A model generated the notes under the pieces. It did no database searches and was not told the origin of the DNA. It saw only the letters and a list, made by a program, of their open reading frames with translations. Shown one piece after another: positions 11,901 to 20,226 of a stretch of DNA of 64,000 nt. The stretch is taken from NCBI GenBank assembly GCA_028023455.1, contig JAQFVV010006197.1, forward strand, positions 15,561,254 through 15,625,253, given 5' to 3'. The position numbers and the translations under genes are program-made. Each line of letters opens with the position of its first letter. Position 1 is the stretch's first letter. The stretch is from Epiperipatus broadwayi (taxonomy: Eukaryota > Onychophora > Udeonychophora > Euonychophora > Peripatidae).

Positions 11901-14900
11901 TCAATTACTTTGACCAAAAACAATTTATATAAATCGCTTTTTTGTTCCCGACACTTTTCTTGCATTTGCCTGACAACAAAAATCATATCTGTAGTGCTTG
12001 ATTCTCTAAAGTCACAATGAGTTTCCGGTAACCATTTATCTATAACTGGAAGCAAACTATTTGACAAAATTCTTTAAAATATCTTTGATATCATCATCAA
12101 CCATTATCAATCCACTGCAGGATGAAGGTCTCTCCAAGTTTAATCCATCTTCTCCTATCTTTGGCTTCTCTTCTCCACATCACCCCTGCATACTTTCTTA
12201 CTTCATCCATCCGTCTCACATGTGGTCTCTTTCTGGGTCTTTTATAATCTCTTGGAATCCAGTTTAAAATTTCAAGTGTCCATCTGTTATCATCTCTTCT
12301 AGCAATATGTCCAGCCCAACTCCACTTCAATCTTTTAATTTTTTCAATGAGGTCAGTAACACTTGTTTGTTCTCTTACCCATACATTACATTTTCAATCT
12401 CTTCTTGTTACTCCCAATGTACATCTCTCCATACTTCTTTGAGTGGTCTGGAAGTGTCCAAGTCTCAGATCCATAAGTAAAAACTGGTAAAACACATTTG
12501 TTAAAAACCTTCCTTTTCAAACACATAGGCATATTTCCTTTTAGTATCAAGTTATTTCTACCAAAAGCACTCCAACCAAGTTTAATTCTATGATTAATTT
12601 CATCCATTATGTTTCCATCTGTATTAATAATCTGACCAAGGTATTTGTAACTGTTAACTTCTTCTAATTCATCATAATCAATCTTTATTTTCATATTTTG
12701 AGCAAATCGATTAAACATTACTTTATAGTCTTTTTAACATTTATCTTTAGTCCTACTTTCATCTGATAACTCCTGCAACATTTCCTGCAGTTCTGAAGCA
12801 TTATTTGCGAAAACAACTATATCATCTGCAAAATCTAAATAACTTAAATAATCTCCATTTACTTTCACTTTAGTTTCCCATTTTAATCCACAAAATATTT
12901 CTTGCAACACTGCTGTAAAAAGTTTTGAAGATATGGAGTCACCTTGTCTTATACCTTTCTCAATGTTGACTTTCCCAGTATCATTATGTAATCTAATTGT
13001 TGCTGTTGCATTTTTATATTCTTTAAAATATGACAATATCCTGGATCTATACCTTGATGATCCAATGCTTTAAACACTAAAGAAATGTTTATAGAATCAA
13101 ATGCCTTTCCATAATCTGCAAATCCAAAATATAATGGCAACTCATATTCATTTGTCCTTTCTATAACTCATATTCATTTGTCCTTTCTATAACTTCTCTC
13201 AATACCTGGATATGATTTACTGTACTAAAACCACTTTTAAATCCAGCTTGTTCCCTTGGTTGGTGGAAATCCAATGTTCTTTGTAGACGAGTTGTAATTA
13301 TCTTGATAAAAATTTTGTATAAAACTGATAAAAGGCTGATAGGTCTGTAATTTCTAATATCTTCTTTATCACCTTTTTTAAATATTATTATTATTACTGC
13401 ATTCTTCCAATCATCTGGTACATTTTTATCAGTTAGACATTTGGTATATAATTTTGCTAAAAAAAATTCTATTTCTTCACATGCTTCTTTTAATATATCA
13501 ATTATAATTCCATCATTACCTGGAGCCTTTCTTTTCTTCATACATTTAGTTGCATGTCTCACTTCTTCATTTAAAATTCTGGGCAATTCAGAAGATGTAA
13601 TAGAAATAGGAGGTACTTGTTCTTTATTACTATATAATTCTTGATAAAAGTCTTCTATCCATTTCATAATGTCATCTCTCTTTTTAGTAATAATTTCATC
13701 TTTTTTTCTTATTGCAGATATAAATTTTCCTACCAGTACCAAAATGTTGTTTTACATTCTTAAGACTTTTATTTTCTTCTACAGCTTTTCTTGCTAGTTT
13801 AGTTATACTTTCTTATATCATTTTCAACTCTTTTCCGTATCATTTTACAAAATTCGAGATATTCAATCCTTTTTAATGCATTATTTTTGTATATCTTCAT
13901 ATTCCTTCTTTTCTTCATAAATTCTCTAATCTCAGTAGAAATTTTATTAGTCAATTGCTGCTTTTTTCTACCAACTATCTTTGTTGCAGTTTTTAAAAGT
14001 GTATTAGTTATTTTCATATCAATTTCATTCAAATTTGAATCATGTTCAAAATCTACTAATACTTGAAACCGATTTGTAAGTTCTAATTTAAATTCACTAG
14101 AATGTTTCCGAAGATTAGGAATATCAACTGTAAAAAATTTTTCTTAATAATTTTTGTCTCTCTAGTTTTGCATTAACACGTATCTTACATATTACTATAG
14201 TGAATAATAATGATATTCCACAATGATTACTGCTATATTTGACTATTCTTTTTGTTTTCAAAAGATCAGGTGGAACAATTTCATGGGTCCATATATTTTC
14301 CTAAAAAACTCCAGTTAAGTTAACATGTCACCACCAAATTCTAAAACTTCTTAGGGTGTTTCATCAGGATCTGCAGACTTTCCATTTTTAAGATTACAGA
14401 AATCTGTTTTGATTCACTAAGCCAGATATCTTTGCAAATCTAAATGAGTAGATAAAATGGATATATCATTAAAAGTCATAATCTTAATGCTATTCACAAG
14501 TTATCTATTTGGAAATGATAAGGGCTAATATTCAATGAATAAAGCTGTTCAGGTGGAAATTTGAATCGTGAACACTTATTTTTTAGTTATATATGCATAT
14601 GTGTGTGTGTTTATATATATGTACACATTTCATTTGATTGTCCCTGATGTCTTCATTTTAAAATATTAATCAATCTTAAACAAAACTGATAATAAACAAC
14701 TTAAAAAAGTAAATAAAATTTATTTAAAACTAGGTTTTTATTTCTTATAGAAAACTTGTCAAAATGTTTCTTTTCAAATGCTTTTATTTAAGTCAGAATC
14801 TCTATTTACTTATTTCGATTAAACAAGTTAGAATCTGTTTGTTATTTCAAAGTTTGGATAAAATTTTAAAATCGAGGTTTAATATATATTTATATTCAAT

Positions 14901-17900
14901 ACAATTTGTTCAGATTTTGTACATTTTTTATAAATCACTAGCAGTGCAATATAACATTAAAATATTTTAGATAGATTTCCTAATGATTGTCAGATGAAAT
15001 TTCATATATTTTGATGTCAAATTTCAAAGACGATATCACTTCAATAAGTTTTTAGTAATGCGCACAAGAGAATGGTATATATATATATTTAAAAAGAAAA
15101 ATTATAGTAAAAAATAGTTTAATCCAAGCTTTTAAAATTGAAATAAAAACAAATTTTATTTATAAAACTATATTATAAACAATTTTATTTAATATGTATG
15201 ATTTTACTTTCAACCTTAATGCTAAAAACTAAAAAATAATATATATATATATAAAAATATTTTATATTAAATACTTTTATTACCTTTGAACTAAAACACA
15301 CAAAATAATTTTCTCCAATCACTATTGAGTTTTTTGTATTGGGATTGACTTAATTTCTGGATCTCCCCTCTTTTCCAAATGTTTTTATTTAAAGTTAAAT
15401 ATAAAAAGACCAGTTGTGGTTGAAGAAACAATTATTTTGGATGTTTTTAGTCCAATGTAAATAAAGGTTTATTATAAAATATTTTTTTTATATCTATTAT
15501 TGTAATGATATAACAAACTATTCTATAGCAGCTCCATCCAATAGACAACATTCAAATTATAGTACATTAAATATATATATGAAGACATTACGTGTCTGAT
15601 AAATTCACGCGTTCAAACTGATAGAAATGTTTTTGATAAATGCTGACTTTAGAGTTGGTATTTAGATCTAGTTTCTAGTCTCCCAGCCCTTCACTGACGT
15701 GAGCCAATAAGCTCGAAAGCAGCTCATCTGGAGGTGGGTGACAATGATAGAGATTTTGAATTCTATCTCTTTTGGCATTTATGTAAACAAAGCTTGTTAG
15801 GGAACTATTGGTAAAGCTCCATCTAGCGATCATAAAATGCAAGCTTAAAGCAAGTTATGAAATTTATAGCTTGTTTTGATTATCATAAATGTACCTTTGA
15901 AGATTTTTGTAATGCTATATATTGCAGAGGCTTTTACTATATGGTGAAACTGAACTGATTTCAGACCCATATAGCTATCTAGTTTGTTAAGCTGGGTTTG
16001 AAGACATTACGTGTCTGATAAATTCATGCTTTCAAACTGATAGAAATGTGTTCGATAAAAACTGACTTTAGAGTAGGTGTTTAGATCTAGTTTCTAGTCT
16101 CCCAGCCTTCACTGACATGAGCCAATAAGCTCGAAACCAGCTGGTCTGGAGGTGGTTTACAACGATAGAGATTTTGAATTCTGTGTTTTTCGGCATTTAT
16201 GTAAGCAAAACTTGTTAGGAGCTATTAATAAAGCTTTATCTAGTGAACATAAAATACAAGCTTAAAGCAAGTTACGAAATGTATAACTTGTTTTGATTAA
16301 TATATATATATATATATTTTGAATTAAATATTTATAAGATTGTTATTATAATAATGAATAGAAATGAGGAGATAATATCCATTAAATAGAAATAAACTTT
16401 TTAACTTTTGATGTTACTAAGAAACAATCAATTATTACTAGTTAACAATTCCTGAGGCTAAGCAAGTTTTTCTCATAAACCTATAATAGCTCTTTTTGGG
16501 AGAATCTTTGAAGTAAAAGGGGTCCTCTTTCATTTCAAACCAAAGTTCTTATATGGATTTTAATTCAGAAAGTTTCTGGGTTTAAATCCATATATCATGT
16601 TCATTATCTCTTTCAATGGCAGTTTTTTTCTGATTGATCTCTATATATCATATTGCAATGGTCACAATTTTATAAACTATCCTTATCTTATTTTTAATAT
16701 CATTATCAATCCTTTTAGCATTATATATTCATTTCCCTAAAGATTTATTATTTTTCCATTCTTTAATATTATTTGGTAACTTTTCTTTGAAGTTATCAGA
16801 TATTAAAGTAGAATGGAAAAATAATAAGTGTTTATAGAAATGGATATGTAACGCTAGAAAGATTGATAATATTAAAAATAAGATAGTTTATAAAAGTATG
16901 ACCATTATTATATGATAATAGATCAGTTGGAAAAGATTGCTGTTGAAAAAGATAAGAAACATGATAGGATAATCAAAAGGTACAAAATCAAGAACTTGTA
17001 AAATATTAGTTTTTTATATACTAGTCGTAGATTGAATTGTGAGAAAAATATTTGAAAATGTTATGAAACTATATATTTTCAGGAAAATATAAATAAATGT
17101 ATAAACATGTCTAAAGATCCAATATAATTAAATGAAAAATAATCATTATTAGATTATTGGAAACTTTAAAAATGTAATTATTACTTTTTGTAAATTTGAT
17201 GTGTAAACTAAAAAATTAGATAGTAATAAGTATGCATACATATTTTACTTTTAATTTTTTTAATGTATTGTCCATTGCATGGAATCCCTATAAAATAGTT
17301 TGCTATGTGATTATAAAAAAAAGACATCTTGGTAAGATTCCTATAAGGAATGAAAACTTTGTTTGATTTTTTGAGTAAATTTTATATATTTTTTTAAATA
17401 TTTATTCAAATTTATGTAAAATTAATATTTTAAATGTGTAAACAAAACCACACATATAAAGGTTATCTGAATCATTTTATATCTGGAATTTCTTATTTTC
17501 TTCATGGGAAAAAAAAATTCTTATTGCTATTTTCATTTATATAGAAGTATTGAAATATCTTTTTGTACAATATTTTTTAAAGCAAAACAACTGAACTCTA
17601 TTAATTTTACCTGAACTTTTGATTAATTATAAGTCTTTAATTTGCCTTTCTAATCAGTTGGCTATGTCAAATTTTTTTAAATTTTGCTTTTTTACTAATT
17701 TTTTTTTTTTCTGTTTTAAGATGTAATTAAAAACTTTTACTATTAACAGTTTTGAATTTGTTTTTCAAATTTTGTTTTATATAACAAACTGTTATATTAA
17801 TCATCCAAATTGATTAAGCTCTCATTATTTTTATATAAAAAAAAACAGCAAATCTATTTCTAAGATTCACATTAAATACTCAAAAAGTTTTTGCTTTGTT

Positions 17901-18922
17901 ATAGTCTTATTACTATAAATCTTTTCAGTTTTATGCTAAAATGTGCCAATCATCTTTTTCAGTCCTGTGACCATTATCTGCATTAAAATTTTTGTTATTC
18001 AACAAACTACATATAATGATAAATATTTTTTAATTTATCACAATGACTCTTTGAAACAAATTATCTGTTTTGTAAAAGATCATATAACATATAAAACACC
18101 TTAAATTTAAAACTATTTCTTATGTAAGTTTGTTAGTGTATAGGATATAGATATATATTTAATATTTCTTTTACATTTTATTATTTTAGCAACACAATTT
18201 TGGCGTGAGAAAGTACTTGCTGTAGCAAAAGATTATTCTGATATAACATTTGCTATTAGTGATGAAGATGTGTTTCAAAATGAATTAAAAGACTTAGGTC
18301 TTGATGATAGTGGGGAAGAAATTAATGTTGGCTTATTTGATTCACAAGGGAAAAAATACAAAATGGAACCTGAAGATGATTTTGAATCAGACGTATTAAG
18401 AGATTTCATTAAAAAATATAAAGCAGGTAAAAACTTTTATTAAAATATTGTTTCCTTTGTCTAAAATAAATATTGCAGCTATAGTTGCTTATATTATTTT
18501 TTTTAGGAAAATTAAAACCACATATCAAGTCTCAACCTGTACCTAAAAGAAATGATGGACCAGTTAAAATTGTTGTTGGAAAATCATTCAGTGATATAGT
18601 CTTAGATACAAGTAAAGATGTGCTGATTGAATTTTATGCTCCTTGGTGTGGTCACTGTAAAAAATTGGAGCCAATTTATACAAAATTAGGAAAAAAATTT
18701 AAAGATGAAAAAAAATTAGTAATTGCTAAAATCGATGCTACTGCTAATGATGTTCCTGGAGAATATCCAGTCAGTGGTTATCCAACTATTTATTTTGCCA
18801 CTAAAGATCATAAAGAAAATCCCATCAAGTATGAAGGTGAAAGAGATTTTCAGAATTTAAGTGAATTTGTTGAAAAACATACAACAGTTCAACTTGGAAG
18901 TAGTAAAAAAGATGAACTCTAA
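2842..18922 (+). CDS. PDIA4: PDIA4/ERp72-type protein disulfide isomerase, 3' part of the gene (exons 2842-2998, 18190-18426, 18507-18922)
   Basis: These exons encode the C-terminal portion of an endoplasmic-reticulum thiol-disulfide oxidoreductase that forms and rearranges disulfides in secretory proteins. The family has three thioredoxin-like catalytic domains (a0, a, a') and two noncatalytic ones (b, b') in roughly 640 residues. Here the end of b, all of b' and the final a' domain are present. Junction phases agree (g|ca gives Ala; g|ga gives Gly), and the spliced protein follows vertebrate PDIA4 without gaps, including PLVVVYY, TQFWR, KSQPVPK and DATANDVP. The a' domain has the redox motif WCGHC (Cys codons at 18,647 and 18,656), the cis-proline YPT, and a C-terminal KDEL ER-retrieval signal. 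Upstream exons (signal peptide, a0, a) are not in the window. Orthology is inferred from motif order and is strong. Confidence 0.95.
3189..3290 (+). repeat. tRNA-derived SINE remnant
   Basis: TGGTTTAGCACAGTGGTAGAG at about 3,196-3,216 is a good RNA polymerase III A box. GGTTTCTGGATCAC near 3,237-3,250 is a decayed B box at tRNA spacing. An (AATA)n stretch follows at about 3,260-3,275. It cannot fold into a full tRNA cloverleaf, so I call it a SINE head rather than a tRNA gene. The 3' body, perhaps to about 3,350, is undefined. Confidence 0.55.
3300..4536. other. intronic AT-rich DNA, no feature recognised
   Basis: This part of the PDIA4 intron contains T- and A-homopolymer runs (for example near 3,440, 4,015, 4,110 and 4,200) and no convincing open frame or structured repeat. 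Confidence 0.4.
4690..4945. repeat. two-copy tandem duplication inside the Merlin-like element
   Basis: A unit of roughly 125 bp occurs twice in direct orientation. Both copies include TATGCTACAG.ACAGAAATA, GGTAAACTTTGT or GGTGAACTTTGT, TTTATACGAAC and CCATTTTAAATTT in the same order. Confidence 0.7.
5188..5455. repeat. ~68-bp tandem repeat array, about four copies
   Basis: Successive units share a CCAC/CCA.GATGTTGTTTTG start, a T-rich stretch, and ATTCTTGTTAAAATTA with ATTTGCGT.GCC. The copies have diverged. The array lies in the right half of the Merlin-like element and probably expanded after transposition. Confidence 0.7.
5805..5862 (-). ncRNA. type I hammerhead ribozyme motif, minus copy
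   Basis: On the - strand the core CTGACGA (plus positions 5,848-5,842) is a legal CUGANGA. A GGC/GCC helix II, GAAA (5,828-5,825) and the palindrome ACTAGT (5,825-5,820) follow; the palindrome gives a 2-bp stem III with a 2-nt loop. The predicted cleavage C is at 5,819. The strand after cleavage (TGGGGA) pairs with TCCTCA just before the core. Confidence 0.75.
6310..6366 (+). ncRNA. type I hammerhead ribozyme motif, plus copy
   Basis: The perfect core CTGATGA lies at 6,325-6,331. Helix II is GGC/GCC (6,333-6,335 with 6,341-6,343), GAAA is at 6,345-6,348 and stem III is ACTAGT at 6,348-6,353. The predicted cleavage is after C 6,354. Helix I pairs TCCTCA (6,319-6,324) with TGGGGA (6,355-6,360). 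A 2-bp stem III is unusual for viroid hammerheads but known in Penelope-like and retrozyme hammerheads, which cleave best as dimers. Confidence 0.78.
6460..7040. other. intronic AT-rich DNA, no feature recognised
   Basis: The open frame at 6,781-6,990 has no recognisable motif and ends in a lysine run caused by an A-rich tract. I see nothing to support a gene. Confidence 0.4.
7045..7570 (-). pseudogene. LINE 'B' fragment: C-terminal region of reverse transcriptase polyprotein
   Basis: In broken frames, the - strand reads YKAVILP..LYESET near 7,530, then YVK..EQLPERMFYGEF at about 7,270-7,320 and a K-rich tail. This order (YKAV.LP.LLYG.ETW, then GHV.RM...LPK..FYGEL) is the region downstream of the reverse-transcriptase active site in a common invertebrate LINE family. 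Stops and frameshifts make it dead. It is probably the 3' end of the same copy whose upstream pieces lie at 10,705-10,835, 11,351-12,085 and 14,181-14,420, separated by later insertions. Confidence 0.6.
7757..8612. mobile_element. 856-bp nonautonomous DNA transposon, 8-bp target duplication
   Basis: Exact 8-bp copies AACCAGGC flank the element (7,749-7,756 and 8,613-8,620). The termini are inverted: left AGTACTGATACATTTGAC and right, read inward, GGTACTGATACATTTGAC. Similarity continues for about 50 bp through CATCCTGCTTGATGGCATTGTT. No transposase is present. The 8-bp duplication and GGTAC-like end resemble the Merlin element at 20,774-23,063, whose ends also begin GGTAC, but hAT elements also make 8-bp duplications, so the superfamily is tentative. 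Confidence 0.75.
8621..9842. other. intronic AT-rich DNA, no feature recognised
   Basis: The stretch contains a short (GT)n run near 9,508-9,524 and several poly-T runs, but no coding or structured repeat that I can support. Confidence 0.4.
9843..10190 (-). pseudogene. unidentified coding-like relic
   Basis: The - strand reads as protein-like sequence from about 10,190 to 9,843 in one frame with a single internal TAG at about 10,071-10,073. It has balanced amino-acid use, unlike the Asn/Lys/Ile/Phe-rich chance frames nearby. Segments include a small Ala-rich block before the stop, and YFHAMSYAALSIGREAQ after it. The 75-residue open part begins with Met at 10,070. No splice sites in proper positions were seen, which suggests a retrocopy or a transposon-borne gene. 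I do not recognise the family. Confidence 0.35.
10705..10835 (-). pseudogene. LINE 'B' fragment between insertions
   Basis: The - strand encodes CAAAAFNKLKNRIFHHW and TKLTVY at about 10,705-10,800. This corresponds to the A.AAF.KL...I......TKL.VY stretch just upstream of YKAV.LP.LLYG in this LINE family. It abuts the hammerhead element at 10,836 and resumes the frame that is interrupted at 11,351. After TKLTVY the frame hits a stop and LINE similarity is lost. Confidence 0.55.
10836..11350 (+). mobile_element. compact hammerhead retrozyme-like element with 10-bp target duplication
   Basis: CTATTTATAA at 10,826-10,835 and 11,351-11,360 is the target duplication. Between them, a direct repeat of about 105 bp occupies both ends. 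GTTTCAAAAATGATTAG begins at 10,842 and at 11,249, giving a unit of 407 bp and an element of about 1.26 units. The unique middle carries a hammerhead ribozyme (10,999-11,051). No open frame is present. The insertion splits LINE B between codons of its ...FKYFNSFIN... segment, which proves it is a discrete, transposed element. The structure equals that of metazoan retrozymes; mobilisation would need a reverse transcriptase supplied elsewhere. Confidence 0.8.
10999..11051 (+). ncRNA. type I hammerhead ribozyme with perfect core
   Basis: The core CTGATGA is at 11,011-11,017. Helix II is a perfect 6-bp GTGCTG/CAGCAC (11,018-11,023 with 11,027-11,032) closed by GTT, and GAAA is at 11,033-11,036. 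The palindrome ATGCAT (11,036-11,041) forms the minimal stem III, and the predicted cleavage follows C 11,042. The distal helix I is GACC (10,999-11,002) with GGTC (11,048-11,051), leaving an internal loop, as type I hammerheads have. All core bases are intact, so activity is plausible, probably better in a dimer. Confidence 0.8.
11351..12085 (-). pseudogene. LINE 'B' fragment: reverse-transcriptase palm
   Basis: The - strand reads, in order, ILSNSLLPVIDKWLPETHC (about 12,010-12,065), TTDMIFVVRQMQEKCREQ, ...IKQGYVFA (about 11,730), then HYADNCVISAS (11,540-11,575) where an active enzyme has (Y/F)ADD, then LGLLINVQKT and NVNQFKYFNSFIN. This is the palm of a LINE reverse transcriptase with the catalytic second Asp changed to Asn and several frame breaks. 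It is interrupted at 12,085 by the RTE copy and at 11,351 by the hammerhead element. It is a different family from the RTE copies, judged by LPE..C.FR...T.DMIF motifs. Confidence 0.75.
12086..14180 (-). mobile_element. RTE-type LINE, copy 1, nested in LINE B
   Basis: The element lies between copies of TATCTT (12,080-12,085 and 14,181-14,186), a short target duplication within LINE B. On the - strand it begins in the linker after the endonuclease (KLELTNRF, then MKKRRNMK), passes through the reverse transcriptase and ends with GHIARR.D.RWT..ILNWIPR...KRP, typical of RTE C-termini. The 3' end is a (GAT)n-like tail (GATGATGATATC), also typical of RTE. The 5' endonuclease is missing, so it is 5' truncated. 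Many stops and frameshifts are present. Confidence 0.85.
12097..14032 (-). pseudogene. RTE reverse-transcriptase pseudogene, copy 1
   Basis: Pieces in order on the - strand are a linker (13,799-14,032), RT fingers with APGNDGI and NYRPISLL (13,161-13,742), a palm block reading FADYGKAFDSI (about 13,100; the other copy has FLDYEKAFDSI), RQGDSIS, and the active site LDFADDIVVFA (about 12,820-12,850) with both aspartates kept. Then come YLGQIINTDG, FTYGSETWTL and the RTE C-terminal domain (12,097-12,330). Frame breaks occur near 12,340-12,420, 12,730, 13,040 and 13,150. A 26-bp direct duplication at about 13,144-13,195 is absent from copy 2. Confidence 0.85.
14181..14420 (-). pseudogene. LINE 'B' fragment: N-terminal reverse-transcriptase fingers
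   Basis: The - strand reads KNGKSADPDETP, EVLEFGGDML and IWTHEIVPPD, then SNHCGISLLF, matching the K..KA.G.DGI..E.L..GG..L...W..E..P..W.....NYRGISLL pattern of this LINE's fingers domain. It joins the palm fragment at 12,085 once the RTE copy is removed. Stops interrupt it. The block at 14,181-14,260 could be mistaken for an RTE endonuclease; the GISLL motif and the target duplication place it in LINE B. Confidence 0.65.
14430..15580. other. intronic AT-rich DNA, no feature recognised
   Basis: The stretch has TA and TG microsatellite runs (for example near 14,600 and 15,240). The open frame at 14,764-14,970 is Phe/Tyr/Ile-rich chance sequence. Confidence 0.4.
15682..15738 (+). ncRNA. hammerhead-like motif, family 2, copy 1
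   Basis: CTGACG at 15,694-15,699 is followed by T where the core needs A9. Helix II is a perfect GAGC/GCTC (15,701-15,704 with 15,711-15,714), and GAAA is at 15,715-15,718. Stem III (AGCAGCTCAT) is damaged compared with copy 2. Probably inactive. Confidence 0.6.
16098..16155 (+). ncRNA. hammerhead-like motif, family 2, copy 2
   Basis: CTGACAT (16,112-16,118) has core positions 8 and 9 changed from GA to AT. Everything else fits. Helix II is GAGC/GCTC, GAAA is at 16,133-16,136 and stem III is the palindrome ACCAGCTGGT (16,136-16,145). The cleavage C is at 16,146, and helix I pairs CCTTCA (16,106-16,111) with TGGAGG (16,147-16,152). The fold is better preserved than the core. Confidence 0.6.
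16593..16968. repeat. fold-back MITE with ~185-bp arms
   Basis: The arms meet near 16,790. TTTATAAACTATC, CTTATTTTTAATAT, ATCAATC and TTATTTTTCCATTCT recur in inverted order, with several indels. No coding sequence was found. It lies about 1.2 kb upstream of a PDIA4 exon. Confidence 0.7.
16970..18189. other. 3' part of the long PDIA4 intron
   Basis: AT-rich sequence without a recognised feature, ending in the acceptor TTATTTTAG at 18,181-18,189. Confidence 0.4.
18190..18426 (+). CDS. PDIA4: PDIA4 internal exon (b' domain)
   Basis: The acceptor is ATTTTAG ending at 18,189 and the donor is GT at 18,427. The 237-nt exon encodes TQFWREKVLAVAKD onward through KDLGLDDSGEE and ends in the linker to the a' domain. 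This noncatalytic thioredoxin-fold domain has no CxxC and is part of the substrate-binding base in PDI proteins. The next intron is only 80 nt, in contrast with the 15-kb intron before. Confidence 0.93.
18507..18922 (+). CDS. PDIA4: PDIA4 terminal exon (catalytic a' domain, KDEL)
   Basis: The acceptor is TTTTAG ending at 18,506 and the stop is TAA at 18,920-18,922. It encodes the KSQPVPK linker, the thioredoxin domain with FYAPWCGHC, the DATANDVP segment and the cis-Pro loop SGYPTIYF, then SSKKDEL. The open frame can be extended upstream to an ATG at 18,485, but that ATG is inside the intron; the spliced start at 18,507 restores Gly-Lys at the junction, as in the family. Confidence 0.95.
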
Positions 18923-19057
18923 ATCATATATGTTTTGTTTATATGAACTATAACAGAACTTAATATACTGAATTCTATTGGATTCATAATTGACATTAGT
19001 GATTTATTCACTATAATGTCAGTCTAAGTATTTTTATAAAGTTTATAAATTGTTTAT

Positions 19058-19063
19058 AATAAA
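19058..19063 (+). terminator. PDIA4 polyadenylation signal
   Basis: AATAAA occurs 136 bases after the PDIA4 stop codon, followed by a T-rich region from about 19,080. This is the best placed candidate for the mRNA 3' end signal. Confidence 0.6.
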
Positions 19064-19713
19064 ATCAAATGATTTGACTCTGTTTTATTAAAAATATTTA
19101 CAAATTTAGTTGCAGTTATATCTTGCAGTTTCTTTAAAGTTCACTGTGAATTCTGAAAATTAAAAATTACAACTTTTATATTCTAATTAATTTTTCTAAA
19201 TTTACATACATTCCCTTATTTAATAAAAAGTGGGAAGAGGTTAAAGTTTCAGTAATTCATTTATAAATTGGAAAAAAAATAAATCATGGTTAAAGGATAT
19301 AATAAAAATTGCATTTAAATAAATTTAACTAAAATTTCTAATTAGATAAATTTCATAGTATATTCCAAAAAGTAATTTTTTTGTGTATCAAAAGATTTTA
19401 TAATTTTTGAAATCTTTCTTTATTGGTATAATATAGTTTTATTTTTCTTTTGAAGAATTATGTATTATTTCACTAATTTTTCATATTACAAAAATTTGTA
19501 ATATTTTTATAAAAGAAATATTTTGATGATTTACCAAAATCTTTTGTACATGAATTTCACGAACTATACATTTATACTAGGATCACTTCTATTTAAAATA
19601 TGAACAAATATTTCTTTTTTTAAATAAAGGTAGTATGTAAGTATGAATATATATAGGATCAAATATACATAAAAGCAAAATCAAATAATTTTTTACTTTT
19701 GGGAAATATATAT

Positions 19714-20226
19714 ATTCTAGTGCGTGTGCGGCGCAACTATTCCCAAAAGCTATTAATATAAAATAGATAACTAAAAACAAATGAGCTGAGCGCTTTCAAA
19801 GAATCTTATCTTCATAATCATAGCTTGCTACTACATTTAATGATATGCAAATATGCTAATTCCTTTTCTTCAATAAAGCATAGCACATGTCCTTCCTATT
19901 TATGGCATCCTTGTTTCATGAGATGAAGAAGGCCTCTTTGATTTTTCTTTTAAGGTCATGTCTCTCTCTACACGATTGTGGGATTGTCTGGAATGCACTC
20001 ATGGTGACTTGTGCTCTGGTGCTGAATAGGTGGAAGGATCATTGAGACAAGGATGCCATAAATAGGAAGGACAAATGGAATTAGCATATTTGCATATCAT
20101 TAAACGTAGTAGCAAGCTATGATTATGAAGGCAAGATACTTTGAAAGCGCTCAGCTCATTTGTTTTTAGTTATCTATTTTATATTAATGGCTTTTGGGAA
20201 CAGTTGTGCCGCACACGTGCTAGAAT
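19714..20226. repeat. fold-back repeat of hammerhead-like family 3
   Basis: The arms 19,714-19,914 and 20,043-20,226 are inverted copies and enclose a spacer of about 130 bp. Shared marks include ATTCTAG, GTGCGGC.CAAC, CCCAAAAGC, AATATAAAATAGATAACTAA and AGCTGAGCGCTTTC. The left arm has a 20-bp extra segment. Each arm carries one hammerhead-like motif pointing outward. The same family forms the palindrome at 59,475-59,736. Confidence 0.7.
20112..20160 (+). ncRNA. hammerhead-like motif of family 3 with altered core
   Basis: Helix I AGCT (20,115-20,118) pairs with AGCT (20,153-20,156). The normal CUGANGA segment is replaced by ATGATTATG. Helix II is AAGG/CTTT (20,128-20,131 with 20,139-20,142), GAAA is at 20,143-20,146 and the stem III palindrome AGCGCT leads to C, then helix I. 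The layout is hammerhead-like but the core is not canonical, so catalysis is doubtful. A second copy is on the - strand of the other arm at about 19,785-19,835. Confidence 0.45.

Larger units (their letters stand above)
15581..16300 (+). mobile_element. second hammerhead retrozyme-like family, 419-bp period
   Basis: GAAGACATTACGTGTCTGAT starts at 15,581 and again at 16,000. The first copy is a complete 419-bp unit. The second runs about 300 bp and stops at a TA-rich tract near 16,300, so about 1.7 units are present. Each copy has one hammerhead-like motif. The flanking sequence is TA-repeat on both sides (AAATATATATAT / AATATATATATA), which could be a target duplication but is too simple to prove. 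The final 115 bp of the first unit, absent from the second, holds GAACTGAACTG and TTCAGACCCATATA, shared with the 5,663-6,437 family. Confidence 0.75.

Noticed and set aside
14150-14260. Endonuclease tail of RTE copy 1
   Set aside because: The TATCTT duplication and the LINE B motif GISLL place 14,181 onwards in the interrupted LINE, not in the RTE.
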